64,000 nt of DNA from Sphaerisporangium sp. GTDB lineage: Bacteria > Actinomycetota > Actinomycetes > Streptosporangiales > Streptosporangiaceae. The notes below the pieces were generated by a model. It did no database searches. It saw only the letters and a program-made list of their open reading frames with translations, and was not told the origin of the DNA. The DNA is taken from NCBI GenBank assembly GCA_025964675.1, contig JAOPYI010000021.1, forward strand, positions 30,107-94,106, in the 5' to 3' direction. This document shows positions 25,395-33,889 of the stretch, piece by piece. The position numbers and the translations under genes were made by a program. Within the stretch, counting starts at the first letter, position 1. The number at the start of each line of letters is the position of its first letter.

Positions 25395-26156
25395 TCAAAC
25401 GTCACGCAGACCGACCTGGCGTTCCTGGTCGGCCTGCACGATGATGCGCACCGCCTCGTCCACGTCGTCGGTCACCTGCAGCAGGCCGACGTCACCCGCG
25501 GAGATCTTGCCGGTTGTCACGAGGGTGTCGCGGATCCAGTCGAGCAGGCCGCCCCAGAACCGCGTGCCCAGCAGGAGGACCGGGAACGAGGTGACCTTTC
25601 GCGTCTGGACCAGCGTGAGGGCCTCGAAGAGCTCATCGAGCGTGCCGAAGCCGCCGGGCAGTGCGACGAACCCGCAGGAGTACTTCACGAACATCGTCTT
25701 GCGCACGAAGAAGTAGCGGAACTCGATGCCGAGGTCGACGTAGTCGTTCAGCTTCTGCTCGAAGGGCAGCTCGATGCCGAGCCCCACCGAGACGCCGCCG
25801 GCCTGGCGCGCTCCCTTGTTCGCCGCCTCCATGCACCCGGGCCCGCCGCCGGTGATCACGGCGTACCCGGCCTCGGCAAGGGCGCTGCCGAGGCTCTCCC
25901 CGAGCGCGTACTCAGGGCTCTCCCGGGGGGTGCGGGCGGACCCGAAGACGGTGACGGCGGGCGGCAGCTCGGCGAGCTGCCCGAAGCCCTCCACGAACTC
26001 GGCCTGGATGCGCAGCACCCGCCAGGGGTCCATGTGCAGCCACTCAGTGGATCCGCGCTGGTCGAGAAGTCTCTCGTCGTAGGTCGTGTCGGGGAGGAAC
26101 TTCCCCCGGACCAGAGACGGTCCCTGACGGCGTTCCTCGCGAGGTGCTTTGTTCAT
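25395..26156 (-). CDS. second LOG-family protein (TIGR00730)
   Basis: 253-residue paralogue of the downstream LOG gene. It carries AVTVFGSARTP, AVITGGGPGCMEAANKGA, KTMFVKYSCGFVALPGG and FGTLDELFEALTL, i.e. the PGGxGTxxE signature, plus a longer N-terminal extension of about 55 residues (DERLLDQRGSTEWLHMDPWRVLRIQAEFVEGF). ATG 26156 lies 7 nt after TAGCGT (26164-26169, minus strand), suggesting a leaderless mRNA. The two LOG genes are in tandem with a 23-nt gap. Confidence 0.9.
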   Translation of the reverse strand: MNKAPREERRQGPSLVRGKFLPDTTYDERLLDQRGSTEWLHMDPWRVLRIQAEFVEGFGQLAELPPAVTVFGSARTPRESPEYALGESLGSALAEAGYAVITGGGPGCMEAANKGARQAGGVSVGLGIELPFEQKLNDYVDLGIEFRYFFVRKTMFVKYSCGFVALPGGFGTLDELFEALTLVQTRKVTSFPVLLLGTRFWGGLLDWIRDTLVTTGKISAGDVGLLQVTDDVDEAVRIIVQADQERQVGLRDV

Positions 26157-26309
26157 GCGAATCACGCTAACTGCCCGCGCGAGCGCACAAGCCGTACCCG
26201 ATCGGGCGGTTTCGTAGTGCCTGTAAAGAATCTTGAAAAATCTGCTTGGAGCAGGGGAACCGTTTCTTCTCGAGACTGCGTCTAACAGCCGAGGGTGCTG
26301 CTCGGGACT

Positions 26310-26355
26310 GAAAGTGGCTTTCCCCGCCAAATGGCCGGCGCGGAAAGCCACTTTC
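26310..26355. terminator. terminator downstream of dapE
   Basis: GAAAGTGGCTTTCCCCGCC (26310-26328) pairs with GGCGCGGAAAGCCACTTTC (26337-26355) over 19 bp with one mismatch. It starts 16 nt after the dapE stop. On the plus strand it is followed by TTTTG; on the minus strand, the relevant one, no U-tract follows. The remaining upstream region to 26157 shows no gene. Confidence 0.8.
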
Positions 26356-26370
26356 TTTTGTACGGCGTGA

Positions 26371-27430
26371 TCAGCCGAGCCAGGCGAGCATCCTGCGCTC
26401 GCAGTCGGCGATCTTGGCAAGCGAGGCGTACTCGCCCTGCTGGTGGGCGAGGTTCGGATCGCCGGGGCCGTAGTTCACGGCCGGGATGCCGAGCCCGGAG
26501 AACAGCGAGACGTCGGTCCAGCCGAGCTTGGCCCGGGGAGTGCCGCCGATGGCCTCCGCGAACGCCGCGGCGACGGGGTGGGTCAGCCCGGGGCGCGCGC
26601 CGGCGGCTCCGTCTGTGAACCGCACCTCGTACCCGTCGAAGATCTCGCGCACGTGGTCACGCGCCTGTTCCAGCGAGCGGTCGGGCGCGAAGCGGTAGTT
26701 CACCGTGACCACGCACTCGTCGGGGATGACGTTGCCGGCCACCCCGCCGGCGATGCCGACGGCGTTCAGCCCCTCGTGGTACGCCAGGCCGTCCACGACC
26801 GGCTCGCGGGCCTCGTAGGCGTTCAGCCGGGCGAGGACGGGCGCGACCGCGTGGACGGCGTTCACGCCGTGCCAGGAGCGGGCGCTGTGGGCCCGCTTGC
26901 CCCTGGCGACGACCTGCGCCCGCAGGGTGCCCTGGCAGCCGCCCTCGATCTCTCCGTCGGTGGGCTCCATGAGCACGGCGAAGTCGCCCGCGAGCAGCTC
27001 GGGACGGGTGCGGGCGAGCCGCGCCAGACCGTTGCGCGCGAGCTCGATCTCCTCGCAGTCGTAGAAGACGTAGGTGACGTCCCTGCTGGGGCTCGGCAGC
27101 CCGGCGGCGAGCTTCAGGGCGATGGCGACGCCGCTCTTCATGTCGGAGGTGCCGCAGCCGTACAGCAGGTCGCCCTCGACGCGTGACGGAACGTTCCCGG
27201 CGAGCGGCACGGTGTCGATGTGGCCCGCGACGACCACCCGCTGGGCGCGGCCCAGCCCGGTGCGCGCCACAACGGCCTCACCGTCGCGGACGACGGTGAG
27301 GTGCGGGAGCGGCGCCAGGACCGCCTCGATGGCGTCCGCCAGGGCCTTCTCGTCGCCGCTGACCGACTCGATGTCGACGAGCGCCGCCGTCAGCGCCCGT
27401 ACGTCACCGGTGAGATCGAGCGGCGTCGCC

Positions 27431-27438
<8 letters not shown>
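26371..27438 (-). CDS. dapE: succinyl-diaminopimelate desuccinylase
   Basis: 355-residue M20 metallopeptidase that hydrolyses N-succinyl-LL-diaminopimelate in lysine and cell-wall biosynthesis. Metal and catalytic residues lie in [29 protein letters not shown] and the C-terminal [18 protein letters not shown]. The dimerisation-domain motif [11 protein letters not shown] is present. The ATG overlaps the dapD 3' end by 8 nt, so both are one operon; dapC lies about 2.4 kb away. It is the counterpart of Rv1202. Confidence 0.94.
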
Positions 27439-28267
<829 letters not shown>

Positions 28268-28323
28268 GTGAGGGGAGCTTAGCGCCGCGCGGGGACCTCG
28301 GCTTGGCCGGTAGGTTCATGTGT

Positions 28324-29160
28324 GTGGCACGGCGATTCTCACGAGCGGTTCTGACGATCACGGCCATCGTGGTCGTGCTCGGCGCAGCTATCTTTTTCGG
28401 GATTTATCACCTGTTGAACAGAGCGAAGCCGTTCAGTCTCGGCGAGCACTGTCAGGTGAAGACCTCGACGGGCACCCTCGACCTCGAGATCGAGCAGGCG
28501 CAGGTCGCCGCCACGATCGCCGCGGTGGCCTCCCGCCGCAAGCTGCCCGAGCGGGCCCTGCAGATCGCGTACGTCACAGCGATCCAGGAGTCCAAGCTGC
28601 TGAACCTCCCCTCCGGCGACCGTGACTCGGTCGGGGTGTTCCAGCAGCGCCCCTCGCAGGGCTGGGGCACCGTCGCGCAGCTCCAGGACCCGGTCTACGC
28701 CACACGCAAGTTCTTCGCGGCTCTGGTCAAGGTCAAGCGCTACCAGAAGCTGCCCCTGCACGAGGCGGCCCAGGCCGTGCAGCGGTCCGCCGACGGCTCG
28801 GCGTACGCCCAGCACGAGGAGGACGCCAAGATCCTCGCCGGGGCGTTCACGGGCCGTATCCCGAAGGCCGTCCACTGCTGGTACCCACCACCCACCGGCA
28901 AACCCGTCCCCTCCCAACCGGCCAAGGCCCGCAAGGAGCTGGCCAGGGCCCTCGGGGAGCCCGCGGCCGACGGCAACCAGATCACCGCGCCGACGGAGCG
29001 GCGCGGGTGGCTGATCGCCGCCTGGTCCGTCGCCCACGCCCGGAAGTACGGCCTGCGCCAGGTGCGCTACGCGGGCGTCACGTGGAAGTCCGCGTCGGGC
29101 CACGACGGCTGGCTGACCGACGCCAAGTCCTCCTCGGCGGCGAAGGTCGAGATCGCCTAG
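28324..29160 (+). CDS. membrane-anchored lysozyme-like/transglycosylase-like protein
   Basis: 278-residue protein with an N-terminal signal-anchor helix (VLTITAIVVVLGAAIFFGIY) and an extracellular domain containing ALQIAYVTAIQESKLLNL, SVGVFQQRPSQGWGT and LQDPVYATRKFF. This pattern is common in actinobacterial transglycosylase-like proteins, sometimes mislabelled heavy-metal transporters; Glu in AIQES is the likely catalytic acid. It probably acts on peptidoglycan. GTG 28324 lies 7 nt after TAGGTT (28311-28316); ATG 28318 is possible but would precede the inferred transcript start. The 3' end overlaps the next, convergent gene by 4 nt. Confidence 0.78.
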   Translation: MARRFSRAVLTITAIVVVLGAAIFFGIYHLLNRAKPFSLGEHCQVKTSTGTLDLEIEQAQVAATIAAVASRRKLPERALQIAYVTAIQESKLLNLPSGDRDSVGVFQQRPSQGWGTVAQLQDPVYATRKFFAALVKVKRYQKLPLHEAAQAVQRSADGSAYAQHEEDAKILAGAFTGRIPKAVHCWYPPPTGKPVPSQPAKARKELARALGEPAADGNQITAPTERRGWLIAAWSVAHARKYGLRQVRYAGVTWKSASGHDGWLTDAKSSSAAKVEIA

Positions 29161-29816
29161 AGCATGCGTTCCACGTTGATCGAGCCGGGAGAGAGCGGCT
29201 GCGCGTAGGCGGCGGTCCAGGCCTGCCCCTGCACCCGGTGGAAGCTGAGCAGGCGCCCGTCGCCGGCGCGGTAGTCGGCGAAGTCGACCAGGCCGCGCTC
29301 GGGGTAGCCGGTCGTGCCCTCCGAGCGGAAGGCGGCGGTCCCGCGCTCGTACGGGAAGAACTCCACCCCTTCCATGATCAGCATGCTCTTGGCCGGCACC
29401 ATGCCCTGGGTCGGGACCGGGGTCCAGAGGAAGACCTCCAGGTGGGGCGGCTCGTCCGGCGTCGCCCCCTCGCGCTCCTGGACCGACAGCCACTGGTAGT
29501 GACGCACGCCCTCCTCGAGGAGGTATTCGGTCCACTGGTCGCCGTGCCACGAAAGGTGGAGGGCTCCGAGGACGCGCGACCGCGCCCCCTGACGGTCGAT
29601 GGTGTCCCCGACCTTGATCGTCCTCGGATCGAGGTAGTCGGGGTCCAGGACGCCCGGGCGGGCCGGCGCGGGGTGCGGCGAAGTCGGCTCGGGCGCCGGC
29701 TCAGGGGGCCTGGGAGCCGGTCGAGCCTTCTTCTCGGGCCGTCGCGTGCCGATAAAGGCGCCCAGCACGACGACGAAGATGGCTGCGCTCATTGCGAGCA
29801 CGACCGCAACGGTCAT
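29157..29816 (-). CDS. DUF4178 membrane-anchored protein
   Basis: 219-residue protein with one N-terminal transmembrane helix (VAVVLAMSAAIFVVVLGAFI), a Pro-rich linker, and a DUF4178 domain: IKVGDTIDRQGARSRVLGAL, then WTEYLLEEG and HYQWLSVQE. The family is of unknown function, often near spermidine-synthase-like or membrane-stress genes elsewhere. ATG 29816 lies 8 nt after TAGGAT (29825-29830, minus strand), so it is probably leaderless. dapC lies just upstream (11 nt), on the same strand. Confidence 0.72.
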   Translation of the reverse strand: MTVAVVLAMSAAIFVVVLGAFIGTRRPEKKARPAPRPPEPAPEPTSPHPAPARPGVLDPDYLDPRTIKVGDTIDRQGARSRVLGALHLSWHGDQWTEYLLEEGVRHYQWLSVQEREGATPDEPPHLEVFLWTPVPTQGMVPAKSMLIMEGVEFFPYERGTAAFRSEGTTGYPERGLVDFADYRAGDGRLLSFHRVQGQAWTAAYAQPLSPGSINVERML

Positions 29817-29827
29817 GCCGCGGGATC

Positions 29828-30907
29828 CTACTGGAGGCGGAGCACCGCCGCATTGACCCGTTCGTCAGTTGCTGTCATGGCGATCCGGATATGCGATGAG
29901 CCCGCATGTCCGTAAAAGTCGCCCGGCGCGACGAGAATGCCGATTTCGGCTAGCGCCTGAACCTGCTCCCAGCAGCTCCGGTCGTCGGTCGCCCACAGAT
30001 AAAGGCCGGCCGTCGAATGCTCGACGCGCCAGCCGGCCTTTTCGAGGGCCGGGCGCAGCAGGGCGCGCCGCGCGGCGTACAGCTCGCGCTGCGCGTCGGC
30101 GTGCCGGTCGTCGTCGAGGACGGCGGCCATGGCGGCCTGGACCGGCGCGGGCATGATCATGCCGGCGTGCTTGCGTACCTCGAGCAGACGCTTGACGAGG
30201 GCGGGGTCGCCCGCGACGAACGCCGCGCGGTAGCCGGCGAGGTTGGATCTCTTGGACAGCGAGTGCACGGCGAGCAGGCCCTCGTGGGAGCCGCCGCAGA
30301 CGTCCGGGTGCAGGATCGAGACCGGCTCCTCTTCCCAGCCCAGCTCGATGTAGCACTCGTCGGAGGCCACCACCGCGCCACGCTCGCGCGCCCAGGCGAC
30401 CACCTTGCGAAGGTGCTCGGCGGGCAGCACGCGGCCGGTGGGGTTCGACGGGGAGTTCACCCAGACCAGCGGCACACGCTCGGGGCCGAGCTCCAGCAGC
30501 CCGTCGGTGGCGTGCGGAGTGGCCCCCGCGAGCCGCGCCCCGACGTCGTAGGTGGGGTACGCGAGGGCGGGGATGATCACGCGGTCGCCGGAGCCGAGGC
30601 CGAGCAGGGTCGGCAGCCAGGCGACCAGCTCCTTGGACCCGATGGACGGCAGGACGTCGGCGGGGTCGACCGTGACGCCGTGACGGCGTGCGAGCCAGCC
30701 GGCGGCGGCGCGGCGGAGCCGCTCGGTGCCGTGGGTGAGGGGGTATCCGGGGCTGTCGGCCGCGGCCGCGAGCGCCTGACGCGCCACGGCGGGCACCGAG
30801 TCGACGGGGGTGCCGATCGAGAGGTCGACGATGCCGCCGGGGTGCGAGAGCGCCCGCTCTTTGTACGGCACCAGCCGGTCCCACGGAAAGTCAGGCAGCC
30901 CGATCAC
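29828..30907 (-). CDS. dapC: succinyldiaminopimelate transaminase
   Basis: 359-residue fold-type I PLP aminotransferase making N-succinyl-LL-diaminopimelate. Family features: LPDFPWDRLVPYKERA at the start, GIVDLSIGTPVD, VWVNSPSNPTGRVL, and the PLP lysine in HSLSKRSNLAGYR. Orthologous by position to Rv1178, next to fdxA. GTG 30907 matches homologue starts and has GGGGG 7 nt upstream; the ATG at 30940 would add 11 residues. With dapD and dapE it completes the succinylase branch after DapA/DapB. Confidence 0.93.
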   Translation of the reverse strand: MIGLPDFPWDRLVPYKERALSHPGGIVDLSIGTPVDSVPAVARQALAAAADSPGYPLTHGTERLRRAAAGWLARRHGVTVDPADVLPSIGSKELVAWLPTLLGLGSGDRVIIPALAYPTYDVGARLAGATPHATDGLLELGPERVPLVWVNSPSNPTGRVLPAEHLRKVVAWARERGAVVASDECYIELGWEEEPVSILHPDVCGGSHEGLLAVHSLSKRSNLAGYRAAFVAGDPALVKRLLEVRKHAGMIMPAPVQAAMAAVLDDDRHADAQRELYAARRALLRPALEKAGWRVEHSTAGLYLWATDDRSCWEQVQALAEIGILVAPGDFYGHAGSSHIRIAMTATDERVNAAVLRLQ

Positions 30908-30954
30908 CGAATAACCCCCAGGAAGTTCCAACGCGATCATGTGAGAAACCGGCC

Positions 30955-30982
30955 GGTACCGCGACCATCAGGTCACGGTACC
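30955..30982. promoter_or_regulatory. hairpin between fdxA and dapC
   Basis: GGTACCGCGACC and GGTCACGGTACC (30955-30966, 30971-30982) pair over 12 bp with one mismatch around a 4-nt loop. It lies 34 nt downstream of the fdxA stop and 15 nt upstream of the earliest dapC start. It may terminate or attenuate fdxA transcription before dapC. Confidence 0.5.
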
Positions 30983-31016
30983 CAGCGGCATCTCATGACC
31001 ACGGACAGGCCGAAGC

Positions 31017-31343
31017 TCAGTGCTCCTCGGCCTGCGGCGGGAGTGCGGCCACGATCGGGTGATCCTTGGCGATCTTGCCGACCTTGGACGCGCCGCCGGG
31101 GGAGCCCAGCTCGTCGAAGAACTCTACGTTGGCCTTGTAGAAGTCCTTCCACTGATCGGGCGTGTCGTCCTCGTAGAAGATCGCCTCCACCGGGCAGACG
31201 GGCTCACACGCGCCGCAGTCCACACACTCGTCTGGGTGAATGTAGAGCATGCGGTTGCCCTCGTAGATGCAATCGACGGGGCATTCTTCGATGCATGCCT
31301 TGTCCAGGACATCCACGCAAGGCTGCGCGATGACGTAGGTCAC
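31017..31343 (-). CDS. fdxA: 7Fe ferredoxin (3Fe-4S/4Fe-4S)
   Basis: 108-residue seven-iron ferredoxin. The cysteine pattern is intact: Cys in AQPCVDVLDKACIEECPVDC and the second cluster CVDCGACEPVCPVEA. The C-terminal extension (WKDFYKANVEFFDELG) is typical of the FdxA/FdxC group. It transfers electrons to unidentified partners. GTG 31343 has GAAGGAG 6 nt upstream. Adjacent to dapC, as Rv1177-Rv1178. Confidence 0.95.
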   Translation of the reverse strand: MTYVIAQPCVDVLDKACIEECPVDCIYEGNRMLYIHPDECVDCGACEPVCPVEAIFYEDDTPDQWKDFYKANVEFFDELGSPGGASKVGKIAKDHPIVAALPPQAEEH

Positions 31344-31448
31344 CTCGGACTCCTTCTTCTCCGCGCCTTCGCACGACTCGACCGCGGGTTGCTAGACCTA
31401 GTATTGCCGTGCTGGCCACATCTCTGAAACGGGAGGGGGGCAAACCGA

Positions 31449-31670
31449 GTGACACCGCACTTTGGCGGAAGGCTCGTCGTCGCCGTCGTCCCCTCTGACG
31501 TGGGACGCAGGGTCACCGTGCGGCGGCGGGAGCCCGACGGTTTCCGCGACGCGGTGGGCGTTCTCGAGTCCTGGGACGACGGCGTGCTCAGGGTTCGCAA
31601 GCGCGACGGCACGCTGGTGGACATCCCCGAGGAGACCGTCGTCGCGGCGAGGGTCGTCCCCGAGCGCTGA
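31449..31670 (+). CDS. small SH3-like domain protein (acetyltransferase N-domain type)
   Basis: 73-residue protein: VGRRVTVRRREPDGFRDAVG then WDDGVLRVRKRDGTLVDIPE and VVAARVVPER. This is the small beta-barrel that forms the N-terminus of Rv0428c/cg3035-type GNAT acetyltransferases, which often sit divergent from fdxA in Streptomyces. The GNAT domain is absent and nothing after the TGA restores it, so it is either a stand-alone barrel or a truncated acetyltransferase. GGGAGGGGGG precedes the GTG start by about 8 nt. Confidence 0.6.
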   Translation: MTPHFGGRLVVAVVPSDVGRRVTVRRREPDGFRDAVGVLESWDDGVLRVRKRDGTLVDIPEETVVAARVVPER

Positions 31671-31757
31671 TCAGGCCCTTTTCGCGTGGCCAATCCCACG
31701 GGTGCCCCAATGCTGGCCCAAACTCCGCGTGCCTCCTCGACGCGGGAGAATGTGACG

Positions 31758-32855
31758 TTGAGTATTCGTCTCGTGACCTCACGTGCCGCAGCCGCAGTAG
31801 TGATCCTCGCCACAGCCGTGGCCGGGTGCTCCTCCGCGACCACCACCGACAAGAAGCTCCCTCCGGTCGACCCGAAGGCCGCCAGTCTCGCCGAAGGGTT
31901 CGGCACGATGGACAGGCTGGTCCAGGCCGCGAGGAAAGAGGGCTCCCTGAACCTCGTCGGGGTTCCGCGCGACTGGGTGAACTACGGCGCCATCATGGAC
32001 CGCTTCTCCGGCGAGTACGGGATCCGGGTCAACGTGGCCGAGCCCGGCGCCAGCAGCCAGCGCGAGATCGACATTGCGAAGAGCTCGGTACCCGCGCAGG
32101 CTCCCGACGTGTTCGACCTCGGCATGGACGTCGCGATGTCCAACGCCCAGCGCTTCGCCCCGTACAAGGTGGCCGCCTGGCAGGACATCCCCGACAACGT
32201 CAAGGACCTCAAGGCGCACTGGTACGCCGGGTACGGCGGTTACATGTCGATCGGGTACGACCCGCGCAAGGTGCCGGCGCCCAAGAGCTTCTCCGACCTG
32301 CTCAAGCCCGGATACGCCGTGGCGCTGCCGGGTGACCCGGTCCAGACCGCCGCGGCGTTCAACGGCGTCATGGCGGCTTCGCTCCAGGCCGGGCGGCCGG
32401 AGGCCCAGCGGGGCCTCGAGTTCTTCACCAAGCTCAAGAAGGGGGGCGGCCTGGCCCTCCCCTCCCAGGCCAACACCCTGGTCGACTGGGACTACGTGAA
32501 CGCCGCCAAGGCCGCCCAGACCGCCGGCGACGAGAAGCCCGCCTGGAAGGTCGTGGTGCCGTCGAACGCCACACTGGCGTCGTACTACGTCGAGGCGATC
32601 AACAAGAAGGCGCCGCATCCCGCCGCAGCCCGGCTCTGGCAGGAGTTCCTCTACAGCGACGAGGTCCAGAACCTCTTCCTCAAGGGCTTCGCCCGCCCGG
32701 CCCGCATGGAGGCGCTGGACATGAAAGGCAAGCTCGACATCCAGGCCGCCGCCAAGCTGCCCGCCGTGTCCGGCACGCCCGTGTTCCTCACGGTTCCGCA
32801 GGCGGACGAGGCCAAGACCTACCTCAAGGACAACTGGTCCAAGTCCATGGGCTGA
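31758..32855 (+). CDS. extracellular solute-binding lipoprotein
   Basis: 365-residue substrate-binding protein of the Fe3+/polyamine-type (SBP_bac_6/8) group. A signal peptide ends in the lipobox VAGC (SRAAAAVVILATAVAGCSS), so it would be lipid-anchored outside the membrane. The mature part shows LVQAARKEGSLNLVG, DVFDLGMDVAM and the C-terminal AARLWQEFLYSDEVQN helix, typical of this family. TTG 31758 has GGGAG 9 nt upstream; GTG 31752 and GTG 31773 are alternatives. No permease or ATPase gene is adjacent, so it is an orphan here. Confidence 0.82.
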   Translation: MSIRLVTSRAAAAVVILATAVAGCSSATTTDKKLPPVDPKAASLAEGFGTMDRLVQAARKEGSLNLVGVPRDWVNYGAIMDRFSGEYGIRVNVAEPGASSQREIDIAKSSVPAQAPDVFDLGMDVAMSNAQRFAPYKVAAWQDIPDNVKDLKAHWYAGYGGYMSIGYDPRKVPAPKSFSDLLKPGYAVALPGDPVQTAAAFNGVMAASLQAGRPEAQRGLEFFTKLKKGGGLALPSQANTLVDWDYVNAAKAAQTAGDEKPAWKVVVPSNATLASYYVEAINKKAPHPAAARLWQEFLYSDEVQNLFLKGFARPARMEALDMKGKLDIQAAAKLPAVSGTPVFLTVPQADEAKTYLKDNWSKSMG

Positions 32856-33020
32856 CCCGCCGTCCGGAAACGCTCCGTGCTCCACGGGGAAACAGAGCGT
32901 GTCGTCCCCGGAAACCCGCACCCATACCGGTACCAAAGTGAGGAGGGTGAAGCCTCCGGACAGATGTGTCGCAAGGACATCAAGGCTCTAAAGTGTCTGT
33001 ACTTACGGACACGGGAAGCG

Positions 33021-33041
33021 ATGTCTGAGAATGCGAGCTGA
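33021..33041 (+). CDS. six-codon leader ORF coupled to the methyltransferase
   Basis: ATG 33021 opens a six-residue frame (MSENAS) whose TGA overlaps the methyltransferase ATG (TGATG). GGGAAG lies 6 nt before it, while the methyltransferase ATG itself has only a weak GCGAG. Translational coupling is inferred; the ORF may have no function of its own. Confidence 0.3.
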   Translation: MSENAS

Positions 33042-33820
33042 TGGCCTTGCGATACGACACGCCGAGATTGATGCGGTGGAACGCTCGCGCCTATGACAGC
33101 TCGTTCGGCTACGTCTCGGCGCACGGAGCGCCCCTGATAGAGCTGCTGGACCCCCAGCCGGGCGAGCGGATCCTCGACCTGGGATGCGGCACAGGGGTGC
33201 TCACCGCCGACATCGCCGCCAGGGGCACCACCGTGCTCGGCATGGACGGCTCCGCCGCGATGATCGAGGTCGCGGTCTCCCAGCACCCCCGGCTGGAGTT
33301 CATGGTCGGCGAAGGCTCCAACTTCGGCGTGGGCGTGCCCTACGACGCGGTGTTCTCCAACGCCGCGCTCCACTGGATGGGGCACCCCGACGCGGTGATC
33401 AGGTGCGTGCGGACCGCGCTGACCCCCGGTGGGCGGTTCGTGGCCGAGATGGGCGGCGCCGGCAACTGCGCCGCGCTCACCTCGGCGATGCTCACGGCCT
33501 GGCGGGAGAACGGGCTGCCGGAGCCGGAGCTGCCGTGGTACTTCCCCTCCCCCGCCGAGTACGCCGCCCGCCTGGAGCAGGGCGGGTTCACCGTGCGGCT
33601 GCTCGAATACTTCGACCGCCCGACGCCGCTCGACGAATGCCCCAACGGCGCCGCCGACTGGGTTCGGATGTTCGCGAGCTCCCTTCTCGACGGAGTGCCG
33701 CCCGCGACGGTGGAACCGTTGTTGAGACGGGTCAACGAGCTGGCGGCACCCGCTCTACGTCGCGAATCGGGGTGGGTGGCCGACTACGTGAGGCTGCGAT
33801 TCGCCGCTGTGCGGGCCTAA
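33041..33820 (+). CDS. class I SAM-dependent methyltransferase
   Basis: 259-residue methyltransferase resembling trans-aconitate 2-methyltransferase/UbiE-type enzymes. Motif I is ILDLGCGTGVLTADIA, the acidic loop VLGMDGSAAMIE, motif II YDAVFSNAALHWMGHPD, and GGRFVAEMGG follows. The start RYDTPRLMRWNARAYD is typical. The substrate is unknown. It lies 70 nt upstream of the helicase-associated operon in the same orientation, but a separate promoter-like palindrome lies between. Confidence 0.85.
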   Translation: MALRYDTPRLMRWNARAYDSSFGYVSAHGAPLIELLDPQPGERILDLGCGTGVLTADIAARGTTVLGMDGSAAMIEVAVSQHPRLEFMVGEGSNFGVGVPYDAVFSNAALHWMGHPDAVIRCVRTALTPGGRFVAEMGGAGNCAALTSAMLTAWRENGLPEPELPWYFPSPAEYAARLEQGGFTVRLLEYFDRPTPLDECPNGAADWVRMFASSLLDGVPPATVEPLLRRVNELAAPALRRESGWVADYVRLRFAAVRA

Positions 33821-33845
33821 GGGCCGTCTACGACCGAGCGATTTG

Positions 33846-33861
33846 CCAGACTATGGTCTGG
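33846..33861 (+). promoter_or_regulatory. palindrome overlapping a possible -10 box before the helicase operon
   Basis: CCAGAC-TATG-GTCTGG is a perfect 6-bp inverted repeat containing TATGGT, a plausible -10 hexamer. A transcript would begin near 33866, about 24 nt before the first gene of the operon. It could bind one of the HTH proteins encoded downstream. Confidence 0.35.
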
Positions 33862-33889
33862 TCAACGGAATCACCGGAGAGGAAACGGG

